Counted from the stretch's first letter, positions 36,146 through 46,066 are shown. The stretch: DNA of 64,000 nt from Dehalogenimonas sp. W (GCF_037094495.1 NZ_CP146612.1:248001-312000), one strand, 5' to 3'. Translations and numbers: made by a program. Notes: generated from the sequence alone by a model not told the origin.

Positions 36146-36596
36146 CGCTTCTTCTAACCGCGGTCTTCAGTGCTTTCAGATGTTCCTGTATGTGCTGGGA
36201 GACAATCTCCAGATGTTCCTCCGGGGAGTAGCTCCGGGAGCCGACTCTGTAAGGTATCAAGACCAATTTGTCATCCATGATATAGCGGTTAATCATATCG
36301 TGCGCCGCTTCAAACCGGCCTATCACCTCTTCAAATGTCATAGTTTCCAGTTCTTCAAAACAACGGCGGTTTAATTCACTGTAAGCGCCGGAAAGCGGCT
36401 TCGGTTTGACGCCGTCAGCCAGGTCCCGGACATTGCGGGCAAAGCTTTCGTGCCAGAACATGATATGGCCCAGGGTACGCTTGACTGTCCAGCCCTCGTA
36501 CATGGGGCTATCCGGGGCGGTTACGTTTTTACTGAATACCAAAAGCTGCGAGGCGCTGTCATTCAGCCGGTTAAGCAGATCCTGTCTGGTTTCCAT
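36138..36596 (-). CDS. DinB/ClbS-like four-helix protein
   Basis: The 152-residue product begins [19 protein letters not shown] and has the DinB-superfamily pattern: a conserved His in [16 protein letters not shown] and a late His in [11 protein letters not shown], which can form a metal site. It resembles the ClbS/DfsB subgroup. Members are putative metal-dependent hydrolases or thiol transferases; no substrate can be inferred. Confidence 0.75.
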
Positions 36597-36624
36597 ATCT
36601 AATTAAGAATCCCGGCCTTTACGT

Positions 36625-36900
36625 TCAGCCGAAGCTTTTGACGATGGCCTCAGCATAGAACTGAGCCCAATCGCTTTGGGGTGAGCGTAGCGTCCGTTCT
36701 TTTTCCAGTAACGGCAACAAGCCGGCCAGTTCCTCAACGCTCAGACTGACCGCCAGCTTACCATTCAATTCCGGTTCAAGTTTGGCGGCGTACCAGCGCG
36801 CCCAGTCCGGGTCAGCGCCGTTAACCATGATAAAAGCCCGGTGATGGGCATGGCCGATGGTTCTCAGTGATTCCGCGATTTCTTCAGTATTCTTATTCAT
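36625..36900 (-). CDS. Small conserved-looking protein of unknown function
   Basis: The ATG at 36900 (MNKNTEEIAESLRTIGHAHH) is preferred to an upstream start at 37059, because a perfect TATAAT sits at 36908-36913 and the longer frame would cross the divergent promoter at 36969-36997. The product is 91 residues, soluble, with a His-rich turn (GHAHHRAF) and repeated W (DPDWARWYAAKL, SDWAQFYAEAI). No family recognised. Confidence 0.65.
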   Translation of the reverse strand: MNKNTEEIAESLRTIGHAHHRAFIMVNGADPDWARWYAAKLEPELNGKLAVSLSVEELAGLLPLLEKERTLRSPQSDWAQFYAEAIVKSFG

Positions 36901-36907
36901 GGCCTCA

Positions 36908-36913
36908 ATTATA
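36908..36913 (-). promoter_or_regulatory. -10 box, possible leaderless promoter
   Basis: TATAAT on the minus strand ends seven bases before the ATG at 36900. The -35 region (TTTGCT, 36931-36936) is weak. Confidence 0.45.
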
Positions 36914-36968
36914 CCCCCCTGCGGCCGGTTAGCAAACCATATACGAACCGCAAATAGTAGTAATACTT

Positions 36969-36997
36969 TTGACCGATGACAACTCATCAAGTATAAT
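36969..36997 (+). promoter_or_regulatory. Promoter of the double-cubane reductase leader
   Basis: TTGACC (36969-36974), a 17-bp spacer and a perfect TATAAT (36992-36997). Transcription should begin near 37004, producing a leader of about 275 nt. Confidence 0.8.
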
Positions 36998-37038
36998 CGG
37001 CCCATCCTTAAAACGTTAACCGGAAGGAGGTGATAAGC

Positions 37039-37071
37039 ATGTCCGGAATATCTTTCCACCGCCGAACCTGA
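37039..37071 (+). CDS. 10-residue leader peptide
   Basis: A ten-codon frame reads MSGISFHRRT and stops at TGA. It is preceded by AAGGAGGTGAT (37024-37034), complementary over 11 bases to the 16S rRNA 3' end, the strongest ribosome-binding site seen in this window. It is followed by a GGCGCGG/CCGCGCC hairpin and then a terminator, the arrangement of a translation-coupled attenuator. The peptide holds His, two Arg and Thr, but no run of one amino acid. Confidence 0.6.
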   Translation: MSGISFHRRT

Positions 37072-37172
37072 CGAAGTATTCTAACGGCGCGGGTACCGCG
37101 CCCAGGGACTGCTTGCGCCTCTATTCCGCTGTTTCGTTCGGCTGTATAGCTGATTATCATTTAGCTTCACAC

Positions 37173-37200
37173 AGCGGCGGAGGTTAATCCGCCGCTTTTT
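37173..37200 (+). terminator. Leader terminator before the double-cubane reductase operon
   Basis: AGCGGCGGA (37173-37181) pairs with TCCGCCGCT (37188-37196), followed by TTTTT. CCGCTG just upstream (in ATTCCGCTGTTTC, near 37125) could pair with CAGCGG to form an antiterminator. The gene starts at 37279. Confidence 0.8.
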
Positions 37201-37278
37201 GTTGCCCGGATGCGCGGCAGTTCCCCTCAAAAATGGCCAGCCCCGTTACCTAAATTATATTTTGAGAGGAAACTGAAA

Positions 37279-38553
37279 ATGACTTTAACCGCTAATGAAC
37301 AGATGTGGTCGGAACTGGGTATTGACCTGGAATCCCACGGCCAGTTAATGAACGCCCTCGGCCCGATCTACGGCGAAATCTATCTCAGCCAAAAGAACCG
37401 CCCCCAGGGAATGGGCTTTTATGATTTCGTGGTTGGCGACATCCACGGTATCCGCGTCAAGGAACTTCGGGAACACGCCAAAGACGGCGGCAAGGTAGTG
37501 GCTACCTACTGCGTCTTCGTGCCCGAAGAATTCTGCTGGGCGGCCGGCGCCATCCCCGTCAGCCTGTGCGCCGGCACTCAGTTTTCCGTGCCGGTTGCCG
37601 AAGAGGTGCTGCCTCGCAATACCTGCGCCCTGATCAAATCCTCCTACGGCTTCAAACTGGGACGGCTGTGTCCGTATGTCCAGGTCAGCCACCTGATTGT
37701 GGGTGAAACCACCTGTGACGGTAAAAAGAAGATGTTTGAACTACTGGCGGAGCAGCAGCCGGTTTATGTCATGGAAGTACCCAACAAACGCAGCACTGCC
37801 GGCCGGGCATTGTGGCAACAGGAAGTCCGGGATTTCAAAGCCAAAATTGAGGAACTGACCGGCAACGAAATCACCGTTGAAAACCTGGGAGAGGCGATCA
37901 AAAAGGTCAACGCCCGCCGCCGCGAGTTCCGCCGCCTGTCCGCACTGCGCGCCGCCGACCCGGCTCCGATTTCCGGCAAAGACGCCCTGCTGGCGACCCA
38001 GGTATCCATGTACGATGATGTGGAGCGCCAGACCCAGATGATTACCGCGCTCAACGACGAACTGGAAGAACGGGTGAAAAAGGGCGAAGGGGTTGCCCCC
38101 AAAGGGGCTAAACGGATTCTTATCTCCGGCTCGCCGATGGCCATCCCCAACTGGAAACTACACCACATTGTAGAATCTTCGGGCGCGATTATCGTCGGCG
38201 AAGAATCCTGCACCGGTTCCCGCTTCTACAATGAACTGATACCGGAAGGCATCGGCAATCTGGAAGACATGCTGACTGCACTGGCTGACCGCTACCTCAA
38301 GACCAATTGCGCCTGCTTCACCCCCAACACCGAACGATTGGACGACATTATCAAGATGGCGCGCGACCTCAAGGCTGACGGCATCATCCACTACAACTTG
38401 CAGTTCTGCCATACCTACGCCAATGAAGCCGTCCAGGTTGACCGGGCATTGGCCGAGGCCGGCATCCCGCTGCTGCGGGTGGAAACCGACTACTCTGATG
38501 AAGACGCGGGGCAGCTTAAGACCCGGATTGATGCGTTTTTGGAAATGCTGTAG
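37279..38553 (+). CDS. Double-cubane-cluster reductase (2-hydroxyacyl-CoA dehydratase family)
   Basis: The ATG at 37279 has GAGAGGA eight bases upstream. The 424-residue product belongs to the HgdB/BcrC family. Cysteines occur at 78, 86, 97, 116, 131 and 146, with later ones in GEESCTGSRFYN, TNCACF and NLQFCHTY, consistent with a double-cubane [Fe8S9] cluster protein. Such proteins carry out low-potential two-electron reductions powered by an ATP-dependent activase, which is the next gene. The physiological substrate is unknown. Confidence 0.85.
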   Translation: MTLTANEQMWSELGIDLESHGQLMNALGPIYGEIYLSQKNRPQGMGFYDFVVGDIHGIRVKELREHAKDGGKVVATYCVFVPEEFCWAAGAIPVSLCAGTQFSVPVAEEVLPRNTCALIKSSYGFKLGRLCPYVQVSHLIVGETTCDGKKKMFELLAEQQPVYVMEVPNKRSTAGRALWQQEVRDFKAKIEELTGNEITVENLGEAIKKVNARRREFRRLSALRAADPAPISGKDALLATQVSMYDDVERQTQMITALNDELEERVKKGEGVAPKGAKRILISGSPMAIPNWKLHHIVESSGAIIVGEESCTGSRFYNELIPEGIGNLEDMLTALADRYLKTNCACFTPNTERLDDIIKMARDLKADGIIHYNLQFCHTYANEAVQVDRALAEAGIPLLRVETDYSDEDAGQLKTRIDAFLEML

Positions 38554-38592
38554 GAATACTACCAATGTCAAATACTACCAATACTACCAATA
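38554..38592. repeat. AATACTACC microsatellite, short copy
   Basis: Three to four units of the same 9-mer as in the gatC-gatA gap, directly after the reductase stop codon. Confidence 0.75.
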
Positions 38593-38674
38593 GTATGAAT
38601 AAGGTCAACGCAGCCCATACTTATGACGGGAATAATGCCGGTATTAGCCGCTACCAGGCATTGAGGCTGATATC

Positions 38675-39433
38675 GTGATTACCGCCGGATTGGACTTGGG
38701 TTCCCGCACTATCAAGCTGGTGTTATTTGACAGCGGGGTGAGGTCATCGGAGGTCATTGATTCCGGACTGAAACCGCTGGACAGGTGCCGGCGACTTCTT
38801 GGTGACAAGCAATACGACAAACTGGTGGTTACCGGTTATGGCCGGGATCTGGTGGCGCCGGAGCTTTCCGGCGCCACCATCTCGGAAATCTCCGCCCAGG
38901 CGGCCGCCGTCCGCTTCCTGTATCCCGATGCTGCCAGCGTCATTGACATCGGCGGTCAGGATTCCAAAGTTATCCGGTTGAACGAAAAAGGCGGCGTACT
39001 CAAGTTTGAGATGAACGACCGCTGCGCCGCCGGCACCGGTAAATTTCTGGAAATCATGGCCCGGGCGCTGGAACTCACCATTGATGAATTTGCCCGCACT
39101 TCGCTGGAGGCTAAACGTTCGGTTACTCTAAATTCGCTGTGTACCGTATTCGCTGAAAGCGAGGTGGTATCGCTGATCAACAAGGGTGAAGATGCCCACG
39201 CCATCGCGCTGGGACTGCACCAGTCAGTAGTCACCCGGGTGTCGGGCATGGCCCGCCGGGTCGGGGTTACCGGTCAGGTAATCTTCGCCGGCGGAGGCGC
39301 CAAGAACGCTTGCCTGGTGAGACTGCTGGAGGATAAACTTAATCTGAAAATCACCGTGCCCGATGATCCGCAAATAACTGCGGCGCTGGGCGCCGCCATC
39401 ATCGCCGCTAATGGGAAAAACCAAGGAGAATAG
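38675..39433 (+). CDS. Activase (ATP-dependent reductase) of the double-cubane protein
   Basis: The 252-residue product starts at a GTG with GAGG upstream. It has the ASKHA ATPase motifs GLDLGSRTIKLVLFD, DIGGQDSKVI and FAGGGAKN, and the two Cys that bridge a 4Fe-4S cluster between subunits of a homodimer (NDRCAAGTGKF, NSLCTVFAES). ATP hydrolysis drives one electron into the partner reductase. The yedF gene follows at once. Confidence 0.92.
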   Translation: MITAGLDLGSRTIKLVLFDSGVRSSEVIDSGLKPLDRCRRLLGDKQYDKLVVTGYGRDLVAPELSGATISEISAQAAAVRFLYPDAASVIDIGGQDSKVIRLNEKGGVLKFEMNDRCAAGTGKFLEIMARALELTIDEFARTSLEAKRSVTLNSLCTVFAESEVVSLINKGEDAHAIALGLHQSVVTRVSGMARRVGVTGQVIFAGGGAKNACLVRLLEDKLNLKITVPDDPQITAALGAAIIAANGKNQGE

Positions 39434-39434
39434 T

Positions 39435-40013
39435 ATGTCTGAAATTATTGACGCCCGCGCCAGAGCCTGCCCTCAGCCGGTACTGCTGGCCGGTAAAGCC
39501 TTGAAAAACGCCGATGAAGTGGTAATCATCGTGGACAACACCAACGCACGGCAGAATGTCTCCAAATTTGCCAAAAGCCAGGGCTGTGAGGTGAAGGTAG
39601 AGGAGAAGCCCGACGGGATATACCTGAGCCTGACCCGGTCGGCGGCCTGCGCCATTATGGAGACCCCGGCGGCAACCGGCATCGTCATCTTCATCGGCTC
39701 CGACATCGTGGGACGTGGTGAGAACACGGAGCTGGGACGGCTGCTGATGCAGAGCTTCCTCAATACCATCCAGTCACTGCCCAACCGTCCGGAAAGCATC
39801 ATCTTCATGAACAACGGCGTCAAGCTGGTAGCTGAAGACTCCCATGTCCTGGGTGAACTCCGGCAACTGGCAGAGGCGGGAATTGAGTTTTTAGCCTGCG
39901 GCACCTGTCTCTCCCGGCTGGGGCTGTCCGACAAGATAGCCATCGGCCAGGTTTCCAACATGTTCACCATCGCCGATGTGATGACCAAAGCGGCTAAAGT
40001 GATCAGTTTGTAA
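39435..40013 (+). CDS. yedF: YedF-type sulfurtransferase-like protein
   Basis: The ATG at 39435 follows AGGAGA; a start at 39411 would overlap the activase stop. The 192-residue product has a TusA-like N-terminal domain with DARARACPQPVLLA (CPxP motif) and a DsrE-like C-terminal domain with LACGTCLSRLGL. Family members accompany selenium and sulfur metabolism and HgdB-type reductases in anaerobes; a sulfur- or selenium-delivery role is likely. Confidence 0.88.
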   Translation: MSEIIDARARACPQPVLLAGKALKNADEVVIIVDNTNARQNVSKFAKSQGCEVKVEEKPDGIYLSLTRSAACAIMETPAATGIVIFIGSDIVGRGENTELGRLLMQSFLNTIQSLPNRPESIIFMNNGVKLVAEDSHVLGELRQLAEAGIEFLACGTCLSRLGLSDKIAIGQVSNMFTIADVMTKAAKVISL

Positions 40014-40089
40014 ACCGGCAAGGGCACCTCAATCTTCATCCGTGTTATAATCCGGTGAAAATCCGCACTGTCCACGAATGAAGGGAAGT

Positions 40090-40548
40090 ATGATAAAAGC
40101 TGTTCTTGAAAAAAGTAAATACATCACACTGGTTGCTGTTTTTTCATTACTGGCGGCTTCGTTGGTTGCCTTTATTCTTGGTTTGATACAGTCAGTCAGA
40201 ATTCTGATAGATCTGTTCGCCAATTTCGGTATCAACGGCACCGACATCATACCGTTGATAGAAATCATGGATATCTTTCTCATCGCTACTGTCCTGCTGA
40301 TATTCGCCTTCGGTTTATATGAGCTGTTCATCGGCGATCTGAAGCTGCCGGAATGGCTGATTATCAAGAATCTGCATGACCTGAAAACCAAACTTAGCAG
40401 TATTGTGATCATGGTCATGGCCATAATTTTCCTAAAACACCTGGTCCTCTGGGAAGACCCACAGGGAACGTTATTTTTCGGGTTGGCGGTGGCGGTGGTA
40501 GCGGCTACACTCATAGCTTTCAATCAAACCGGTGACAAGAAGAATTGA
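40090..40548 (+). CDS. YqhA (UPF0114) family membrane protein
   Basis: The start at 40090 (MIKAVLEKSKYITLVAVFSLL) has AAGGGA upstream; an ATG at 40078 is in frame. The 152-residue product has four hydrophobic segments and the YqhA-like ending FGLAVAVVAATLIAFNQTG. The function of the family is unknown. Confidence 0.75.
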   Translation: MIKAVLEKSKYITLVAVFSLLAASLVAFILGLIQSVRILIDLFANFGINGTDIIPLIEIMDIFLIATVLLIFAFGLYELFIGDLKLPEWLIIKNLHDLKTKLSSIVIMVMAIIFLKHLVLWEDPQGTLFFGLAVAVVAATLIAFNQTGDKKN

Positions 40549-40589
40549 AACCGTTCCGAACTTAGCCGGAACTGATCTGTCCGACACGT

Positions 40590-40619
40590 TTGGCCTCAGC
40601 ATCAATTTAATCTTATACT
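40590..40619 (+). promoter_or_regulatory. Promoter of the TauE/SafE-type gene
   Basis: TTGGCC (40590-40595) and TATACT (40614-40619) with an 18-bp spacer. Confidence 0.55.
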
Positions 40620-40653
40620 GTCACCATGACCGCAGTATTCAGGAAACGACCAG

Positions 40654-41439
40654 GTGGGTAATCCGGTAATCGGCGAAGGCTGGCTGCTGCCGGCACTGCT
40701 GGTGGGCCTGGGGCTGCTGACCGGCGTGTATGGTTCGCTCATTGGCATCGGCGGCGCGCTGCTGCTGGTACCAGGGATGCTGTTGCTGTATCCGGAAGCC
40801 GACCCATTGACAGTAACCGCGATTTCACTGTCCATCATCCTGATTAACGCCGTCACCGCCACCGCGTCATTTCACCGCCAGGCGCGCACCGATTACCGCG
40901 CCGGATTGCTGCTGGCGGCCGCCACCATTCCCGGTGTTATACTGGGCGTCTGGACGCTGCAATATGTGTCGCGTTCCGTCTTCACCCTGATCTTCAGCCT
41001 GCTGATGATTGGTCTGTCAATATTCCTGTTTATACGGCGAACACCGATGCCGGCACCAACCGTTGCCGGGCGGCAACCGTTCAATGTCCCCCTGGGATTA
41101 AGTTTAAGCGGCGGTGCAGGTTACCTGGCCGGGCTGCTCGGCATCGGCGGCGGCGTGATTCATGTTCCGGCCATGACCTATATTCTGCGCTTCCCGGCCC
41201 ATATCGCCACCGCGACATCCAGCTTTATCCTGGTATTCACCGCGTTAGCCGGTGTCGCGATGCATCTGGCTCAAAACAACTTCGGCACTGACTGGGGGGT
41301 GATCCCCTGGCTGGCAGCCGGCGGTATCGCCGGCGCCCAAATCGGGAGCCGATTGTCCCGCCGTTTACACGGCCAAACGCTGATGCGGATACTGGCCGTC
41401 TCGCTGGCTTTGACCGGAATACGGCTGATTATCAGCTAG
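40654..41439 (+). CDS. TauE/SafE family anion exporter
   Basis: The 261-residue product starts at a GTG with AGGA ten bases upstream. It has about eight membrane helices in two repeats, each opening with the family's Gly-rich motif: GSLIGIGGALLLVPGML and GLLGIGGGVIHVPAM. The family exports sulfite, sulfonates and similar anions. The substrate is not evident. Confidence 0.88.
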   Translation: MGNPVIGEGWLLPALLVGLGLLTGVYGSLIGIGGALLLVPGMLLLYPEADPLTVTAISLSIILINAVTATASFHRQARTDYRAGLLLAAATIPGVILGVWTLQYVSRSVFTLIFSLLMIGLSIFLFIRRTPMPAPTVAGRQPFNVPLGLSLSGGAGYLAGLLGIGGGVIHVPAMTYILRFPAHIATATSSFILVFTALAGVAMHLAQNNFGTDWGVIPWLAAGGIAGAQIGSRLSRRLHGQTLMRILAVSLALTGIRLIIS

Positions 41440-41485
41440 ACCGGGCCGGGATTTGCCGTATTTGCGTGTCATCCTGACTGACTTG

Positions 41486-41494
41486 TGCTAAAAT
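41486..41494 (+). promoter_or_regulatory. Extended -10 box before corA
   Basis: TGCTAAAAT (TGn plus TAAAAT at 41489-41494), 36 bases before the preferred start codon. Confidence 0.45.
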
Positions 41495-41530
41495 TACCGA
41501 ACACAACCATCAATGGGCGAGGCGGTGAGT

Positions 41531-42502
41531 ATGGCCGTTAATCCAATCAAAAAAATCAGCAAATCCAACCGGGCCAAAGAACCTACTCTTAATATAGAGC
41601 GGGTAACTTATGGTACGTTCACCTGGATCAATATTGAGAATCCGAATGAACTGGCGACCGACTATCTGGCCGAGAACTACCCGTTTCACCCGCTGGATCT
41701 GGACGATGTGCTGTCAAAACGCCAGCGGCCCAAAACTGATGAATACAAAGACTACCTGTTCTTTGTGCTGCATTTCCCGGTGTACAACAAAGAGGAAAAG
41801 GTATTAATGCCGTCCCAGGTATCGGTGTTCATCGGTCAGGACTACCTGATCACCCTCCATGCCGGTAATCTCAAGCCCCTGACCAAGCTGTTCCGTGAAT
41901 GCGAGATTGATGAAGAGTCCCGCCAGGAATACTTCGCCCACGGCCCGGGCTACCTGCTGTACCGGATTGTTGACCGCCTGGTGGACTACTGCCAGCCTAT
42001 CGTCAGCAAGATTCTGGATAATACCGACGATATTGAGGATGAGATTTTTACTCAGCCGCGGGACAACACGGTCAGGGAGATTTCCGCTTTGCGCCGCGAC
42101 ATCATTTCCTTCCGCCGCACCATCTGGCCGATGCGTACGGTTATCTCCGGTTTGGAACCCAAGCTGCGTAAATACACCGACCATGATATGAACGTCTATT
42201 TCGGCGACCTTGCCGACCATGTGGATAAAATCTGGGATGGTCTGGATGAAACCAAGGAGGTTATTGAGGGGCTTTCCGCCACCTTTGACTCTCTATCCTA
42301 CAACAATTACAACTCCGGCATCCGTACGCTGACCATCTTTGCCACCATCACCCTGCCCGCCCTCATCGTGGCCAGCGTCTACGGTATGAACGTTGACCTG
42401 CCGTTTCAGGACGCCGAACACCCCTTTATCATCGTAATGCTGATTACCCTGGGCTTTTCCCTGCTGACGGCCTATATCCTGCGCCGCCTCAAAATCATTT
42501 AA
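41531..42502 (+). CDS. corA: CorA-type magnesium transporter
   Basis: The ATG at 41531 has GAGG at eight bases' spacing; another in-frame ATG is at 41513. The product of about 323 residues has the long cytoplasmic funnel domain, two C-terminal membrane helices and the selectivity motif in VASVYGMNVDLPF (GMN). It takes up Mg2+ (sometimes Co2+ or Ni2+) as a pentamer. A cobalt role is conceivable in this corrinoid-dependent organism but is not shown. Confidence 0.93.
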   Translation: MAVNPIKKISKSNRAKEPTLNIERVTYGTFTWINIENPNELATDYLAENYPFHPLDLDDVLSKRQRPKTDEYKDYLFFVLHFPVYNKEEKVLMPSQVSVFIGQDYLITLHAGNLKPLTKLFRECEIDEESRQEYFAHGPGYLLYRIVDRLVDYCQPIVSKILDNTDDIEDEIFTQPRDNTVREISALRRDIISFRRTIWPMRTVISGLEPKLRKYTDHDMNVYFGDLADHVDKIWDGLDETKEVIEGLSATFDSLSYNNYNSGIRTLTIFATITLPALIVASVYGMNVDLPFQDAEHPFIIVMLITLGFSLLTAYILRRLKII

Positions 42503-42519
42503 TCTGAGAAGGAACACCG

Positions 42520-43197
42520 TTGAACGTATCATTCCGTTTTGTCGTGGTCACGGCGTTGTTTGTTGCCGCCCTGATTACCGCCAACGTCATCGCCGTTAAA
42601 CTGATAGCCGTGGGCTCAGATATCGTGTTGCCGGCGGCGATACTGGTATTCCCCTTAAGTTATATAATCGGGGACATCCTGACCGAGGTCTACGGCTTTG
42701 CCTGGGCCCGGCGGGTCATCTGGCTGGGGTTTTTATGTAATCTGATTTTTGTCTTCTTTATCTGGCTGGGCGGCCTGCTGCCCGGAGCCTCATTCTGGGG
42801 CGGCCAGGAGGCCTACGAATCCATTCTGGGGTACACACCCCGATTGCTGCTGGCGTCCTTCTGCGGTTACCTGATCGGCAGTTTCTCCAATGCTGCAGTG
42901 ATGTCCAAAATGAAAATACTGACCCGCGGCCGTCACCTGTGGAGCCGCACCATTGGTTCTACGGTAATCGGCGAAGGTCTGGATTCGGCGGTGTTTATCA
43001 CCATTGCCTTCATCGGCACCCCGGCCTTTGCACCAATCTTCATCATATATCACTGGGCAGCCAAAACCCTGATTGAAGTGGCGGCCACCCCGATCACCTA
43101 CGCCGTCGTCAACTACCTGAAAGGCGTGGAGAAGACCGACACTTATGACGCCGATGTCAGCCTGAACCCGTTTTCACTGGCGGATGCCCGGCGATGA
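42520..43197 (+). CDS. Queuosine precursor transporter, YhhQ/VUT family
   Basis: The 225-residue product starts at a TTG preceded by GAAGGA. It has about six membrane helices with family motifs (FPLSYIIGDILTEVYGF, IGSTVIGEGLDSAVFITIAF). YhhQ proteins import preQ0/preQ1 or queuine for tRNA modification. Its last 4 bp overlap the next gene. Confidence 0.88.
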   Translation: MNVSFRFVVVTALFVAALITANVIAVKLIAVGSDIVLPAAILVFPLSYIIGDILTEVYGFAWARRVIWLGFLCNLIFVFFIWLGGLLPGASFWGGQEAYESILGYTPRLLLASFCGYLIGSFSNAAVMSKMKILTRGRHLWSRTIGSTVIGEGLDSAVFITIAFIGTPAFAPIFIIYHWAAKTLIEVAATPITYAVVNYLKGVEKTDTYDADVSLNPFSLADARR

Positions 43198-43970
43198 AAA
43201 TCCGTTTTCTGGGCTGCCACAATGTAGAAACAGCCACGACCGCCATGAGCTGCCTGCTGGTGGACGATAAGCTGGCGCTGGACGCCGGGGCACTGACCCG
43301 TTACCTTTCACCATCCGCGATGTTCAACCTGCGGGCGGTAATGCTGACCCACGGCCATTTTGACCATATCCGCGACCTGCCGTCATTGGGGATGAACCTG
43401 TACCTCAGCGGCAAGAGCATGGATTTATACGGCAACCAGCAAACGAAGGAAAACCTGACTTACTGCCTGTTGAACGGCACCATGTATTCCAAGTTTCTGC
43501 AAAAACCGGCGGATAATCCGACCTTCCGGTACCATGAAGTTGAACTTGATACCGTCTTCAACATTGATGATTATGAAGTGCTGGCAACAGCCACACCCCA
43601 CTCCCAGCCGTCTCACGGCTACCAGATCACCGATAAAAGCGGCAAACGGCTGTTTTATACCGGAGATACCGGACCGGGCTTGTCCCAGTGTTTTAAGATG
43701 GTGACCCCCGACCTGATGGTTACCGAAGTTACCGCGCCTTCCAGATTCACCGAATTCTTCGCCTCACCGGAAGGGAAACATCTGACACCGGAGCTGCTGC
43801 GCCGGGAACTGCTGGACTTTCAGCGCCTTAAAGGGTATCTGCCGCAGGTGGCCTGCATTCACATGAGTCCGGCAACTGAGGGTGAGGTTGAACGGGAAGT
43901 TAACACCCTGGCCGCCGACCTGAATGCCCGGATATTCCTGGCCCATGAAGGATTGACGGTTACGCTTTAG
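43194..43970 (+). CDS. MBL-fold hydrolase, PDE-II-like
   Basis: The 258-residue product has the metallo-beta-lactamase metal site HGHFDH, a second His in HSQPSHGY, Asp in YTGDTGPG and a C-terminal His in CIHMSP. The order matches class II cyclic-nucleotide phosphodiesterase-like members. The substrate is unknown. It is coupled to the transporter gene (ATGA) and overlaps the uvrB 3' end by 4 bp. Confidence 0.85.
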   Translation: MKIRFLGCHNVETATTAMSCLLVDDKLALDAGALTRYLSPSAMFNLRAVMLTHGHFDHIRDLPSLGMNLYLSGKSMDLYGNQQTKENLTYCLLNGTMYSKFLQKPADNPTFRYHEVELDTVFNIDDYEVLATATPHSQPSHGYQITDKSGKRLFYTGDTGPGLSQCFKMVTPDLMVTEVTAPSRFTEFFASPEGKHLTPELLRRELLDFQRLKGYLPQVACIHMSPATEGEVEREVNTLAADLNARIFLAHEGLTVTL

Positions 43971-45988
43971 GTGGTCTGGTTCCGGCGCGGCCGGGCATCA
44001 GGCTCAATCAGGTCCCGTTTAAGTTCTATAATCCGGTCGCGCAATAGCGCGGCACGTTCAAAATCCATAATCTTGGCAGCTTTCTTCATCTGAGTGTCCA
44101 GTTCGCGAATGAGCCGCGCCAGTTCTTCCTTGTTCAAAGGCATTGATTTGTAGCCGTCAGCGTCAGACTCAGCCACCACCGCCATTTCCGCCGTGCGCAC
44201 CCGCTCGGTGATATCCTTGATGGCTTTGCGGATACCCTGCGGGGTGATGCCGTGCTCCAGATTATAGGCTTCCTGAATTTCACGGCGGCGTTTAACTTCA
44301 GCAATCGCCCGCTCCATGGAGCCGGTAATGACATCGGCATACATGATGACCCGGCCGTCCACATGCCGGGCGGCCCGGCCCATCGTCTGGATAAGCGCCC
44401 ACTCCGAACGCAGGAAGCCTTCTTTGTCCGCGTCCAGAATGGCTACCAGCGACACCTCCGGCAGGTCAAGCCCTTCCCGCAACAGATTTATGCCGACGAT
44501 AACGTCATAGACGCCCAGACGCAGATCACGCAGTATCTCCACCCGTTCAAAGGTTTCCACCTCGGAATGAAGATACTGGGTCTTGACGCCGGCTTCGGTG
44601 ATGTATTCTGAAAGTTTTTCGGCCAGCTTCTTGGTCAGAGTGGTCACCAGACAGCGCTCACCCCGCGCCACTCTCAATTTAATCTGCTCCAGCAGGTCAT
44701 CAATCTGCCCCGTGGTCGGCTTGACCTCAATCAGCGGTTCCAGCAGCCCGGTCGGCCGGACCACCTGCTCCACCGTTTGTTTGGAATGCTCTTTCTCATA
44801 GGGTCCCGGCGTGGCGGAAACGTAAATAGCCTGATCTGTCCGCTGCCGGAATTCCGAAAAATTGAGCGGACGATTATCCATGGCCGACGGCAGGCGGAAG
44901 CCGTAATCCACCAGTATCTCCTTGCGTGCCCGATCACCGTTGTACATACCGCGAATCTGCGGCAGCGACATATGGGATTCATCCACAAACAGCAGAAAAT
45001 CCTTGGGGAAATAATCCAAGAGTGTCCACGGGGTAGAGCCCGCCGGCCGCAGGGCCAGATGGCGGGAGTAGTTTTCCACGCCGGAGCAGTAACCCGCCTG
45101 TTCCAGCATTTCCAGATCATAGTTGGTGCGCTGTTCCAGTCGGGCGGCCTCCAACATTTTGCCCTGATCTTTGAGGTCGGCGGTGCGCTGCACCAGTTCG
45201 TCACGAATAGCCTGAAGCGCTTTGGACAGCTTCTCCGGCGAGGTCACGAAGTGTTTGGCCGGGTAAATATCAATGATTTTGAGTTCTTCCAGAAACTCCC
45301 CGGTCAGCGGGTCAATGCGGAGGATGCGTTCAATCTCATCGCCGAAAAACTCCACTCGTATTGCCGTTTCTTCATAAGCCGGACGGAGCTCCAGCGTATC
45401 ACCGCGCAGCCGGAACTTGGAGCGCGAAAAATCCATGTCATTGCGTTCATATTGCATATCCACCAACTGACGGATAATGGCGTCCCGGCGGTAACTGGCG
45501 CCCTTCTCCAGGTTCAGCACGAACTGCATGTATTCTTCCGGTTCACCCAGGCCGTAGATACAGGAGACTGAAGCGACAATGATGACGTCCCGGCGCGACA
45601 ACAGCGCCCGGGTGGCGGCGTGACGGAGTTTGTCTATCTCGTCATTGATGTCGGCGTCTTTTTCAATGTACATATCCCGTGAAGGCACATAGGCCTCAGG
45701 CTGGTAGTAATCATAGTAGCTGACAAAATATTCCACGGCGTTGTGGGGGAAGAACTCCCGAAACTCGGCGTAAAGCTGAGCCGCCAGTGTTTTATTATGG
45801 GAAATAATCAGGGCGGGACGCCCGGTGCGGGCAATAATATTAGCCATGGTAAAGGTCTTGCCGGAGCCGGTGACGCCCAGGAGCGTCTGGTCCTTCAGGC
45901 CTTCGCTAAGGCCGCGGGTAAGCGCCTCCACTGCCTGGGGCTGGTCGCCCATCAGGCCGAAGTCAGAGACAAGCTGGAATTCGGTCAT
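43967..45988 (-). CDS. uvrB: Excinuclease ABC subunit B
   Basis: The 673-residue product has Walker [10 protein letters not shown], the beta-hairpin region that grips damaged DNA ([21 protein letters not shown]), helicase motifs ([32 protein letters not shown]) and a C-terminal UVR domain. It verifies lesions delivered by UvrA and recruits UvrC. No uvrA or uvrC is in the window. Confidence 0.97.
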   Translation of the reverse strand: MTEFQLVSDFGLMGDQPQAVEALTRGLSEGLKDQTLLGVTGSGKTFTMANIIARTGRPALIISHNKTLAAQLYAEFREFFPHNAVEYFVSYYDYYQPEAYVPSRDMYIEKDADINDEIDKLRHAATRALLSRRDVIIVASVSCIYGLGEPEEYMQFVLNLEKGASYRRDAIIRQLVDMQYERNDMDFSRSKFRLRGDTLELRPAYEETAIRVEFFGDEIERILRIDPLTGEFLEELKIIDIYPAKHFVTSPEKLSKALQAIRDELVQRTADLKDQGKMLEAARLEQRTNYDLEMLEQAGYCSGVENYSRHLALRPAGSTPWTLLDYFPKDFLLFVDESHMSLPQIRGMYNGDRARKEILVDYGFRLPSAMDNRPLNFSEFRQRTDQAIYVSATPGPYEKEHSKQTVEQVVRPTGLLEPLIEVKPTTGQIDDLLEQIKLRVARGERCLVTTLTKKLAEKLSEYITEAGVKTQYLHSEVETFERVEILRDLRLGVYDVIVGINLLREGLDLPEVSLVAILDADKEGFLRSEWALIQTMGRAARHVDGRVIMYADVITGSMERAIAEVKRRREIQEAYNLEHGITPQGIRKAIKDITERVRTAEMAVVAESDADGYKSMPLNKEELARLIRELDTQMKKAAKIMDFERAALLRDRIIELKRDLIEPDARPRRNQTT

Positions 45989-46066
45989 AGTTCAATTATA
46001 GGGGAGAAGAGGGGGATTGGCGAGTGGGTGGCAACAATCGTGTCAAACGCACCAAACCTGCTAAAT

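Noticed and set aside
40626-40661. 11-codon ORF before the TauE/SafE gene as a leader peptide
   Set aside because: It overlaps the true GTG start, lacks its own ribosome site, and there is no terminator.
44777-45571. 264-codon antisense frame inside uvrB
   Set aside because: Shadow frame; uvrB is fully conserved across it.
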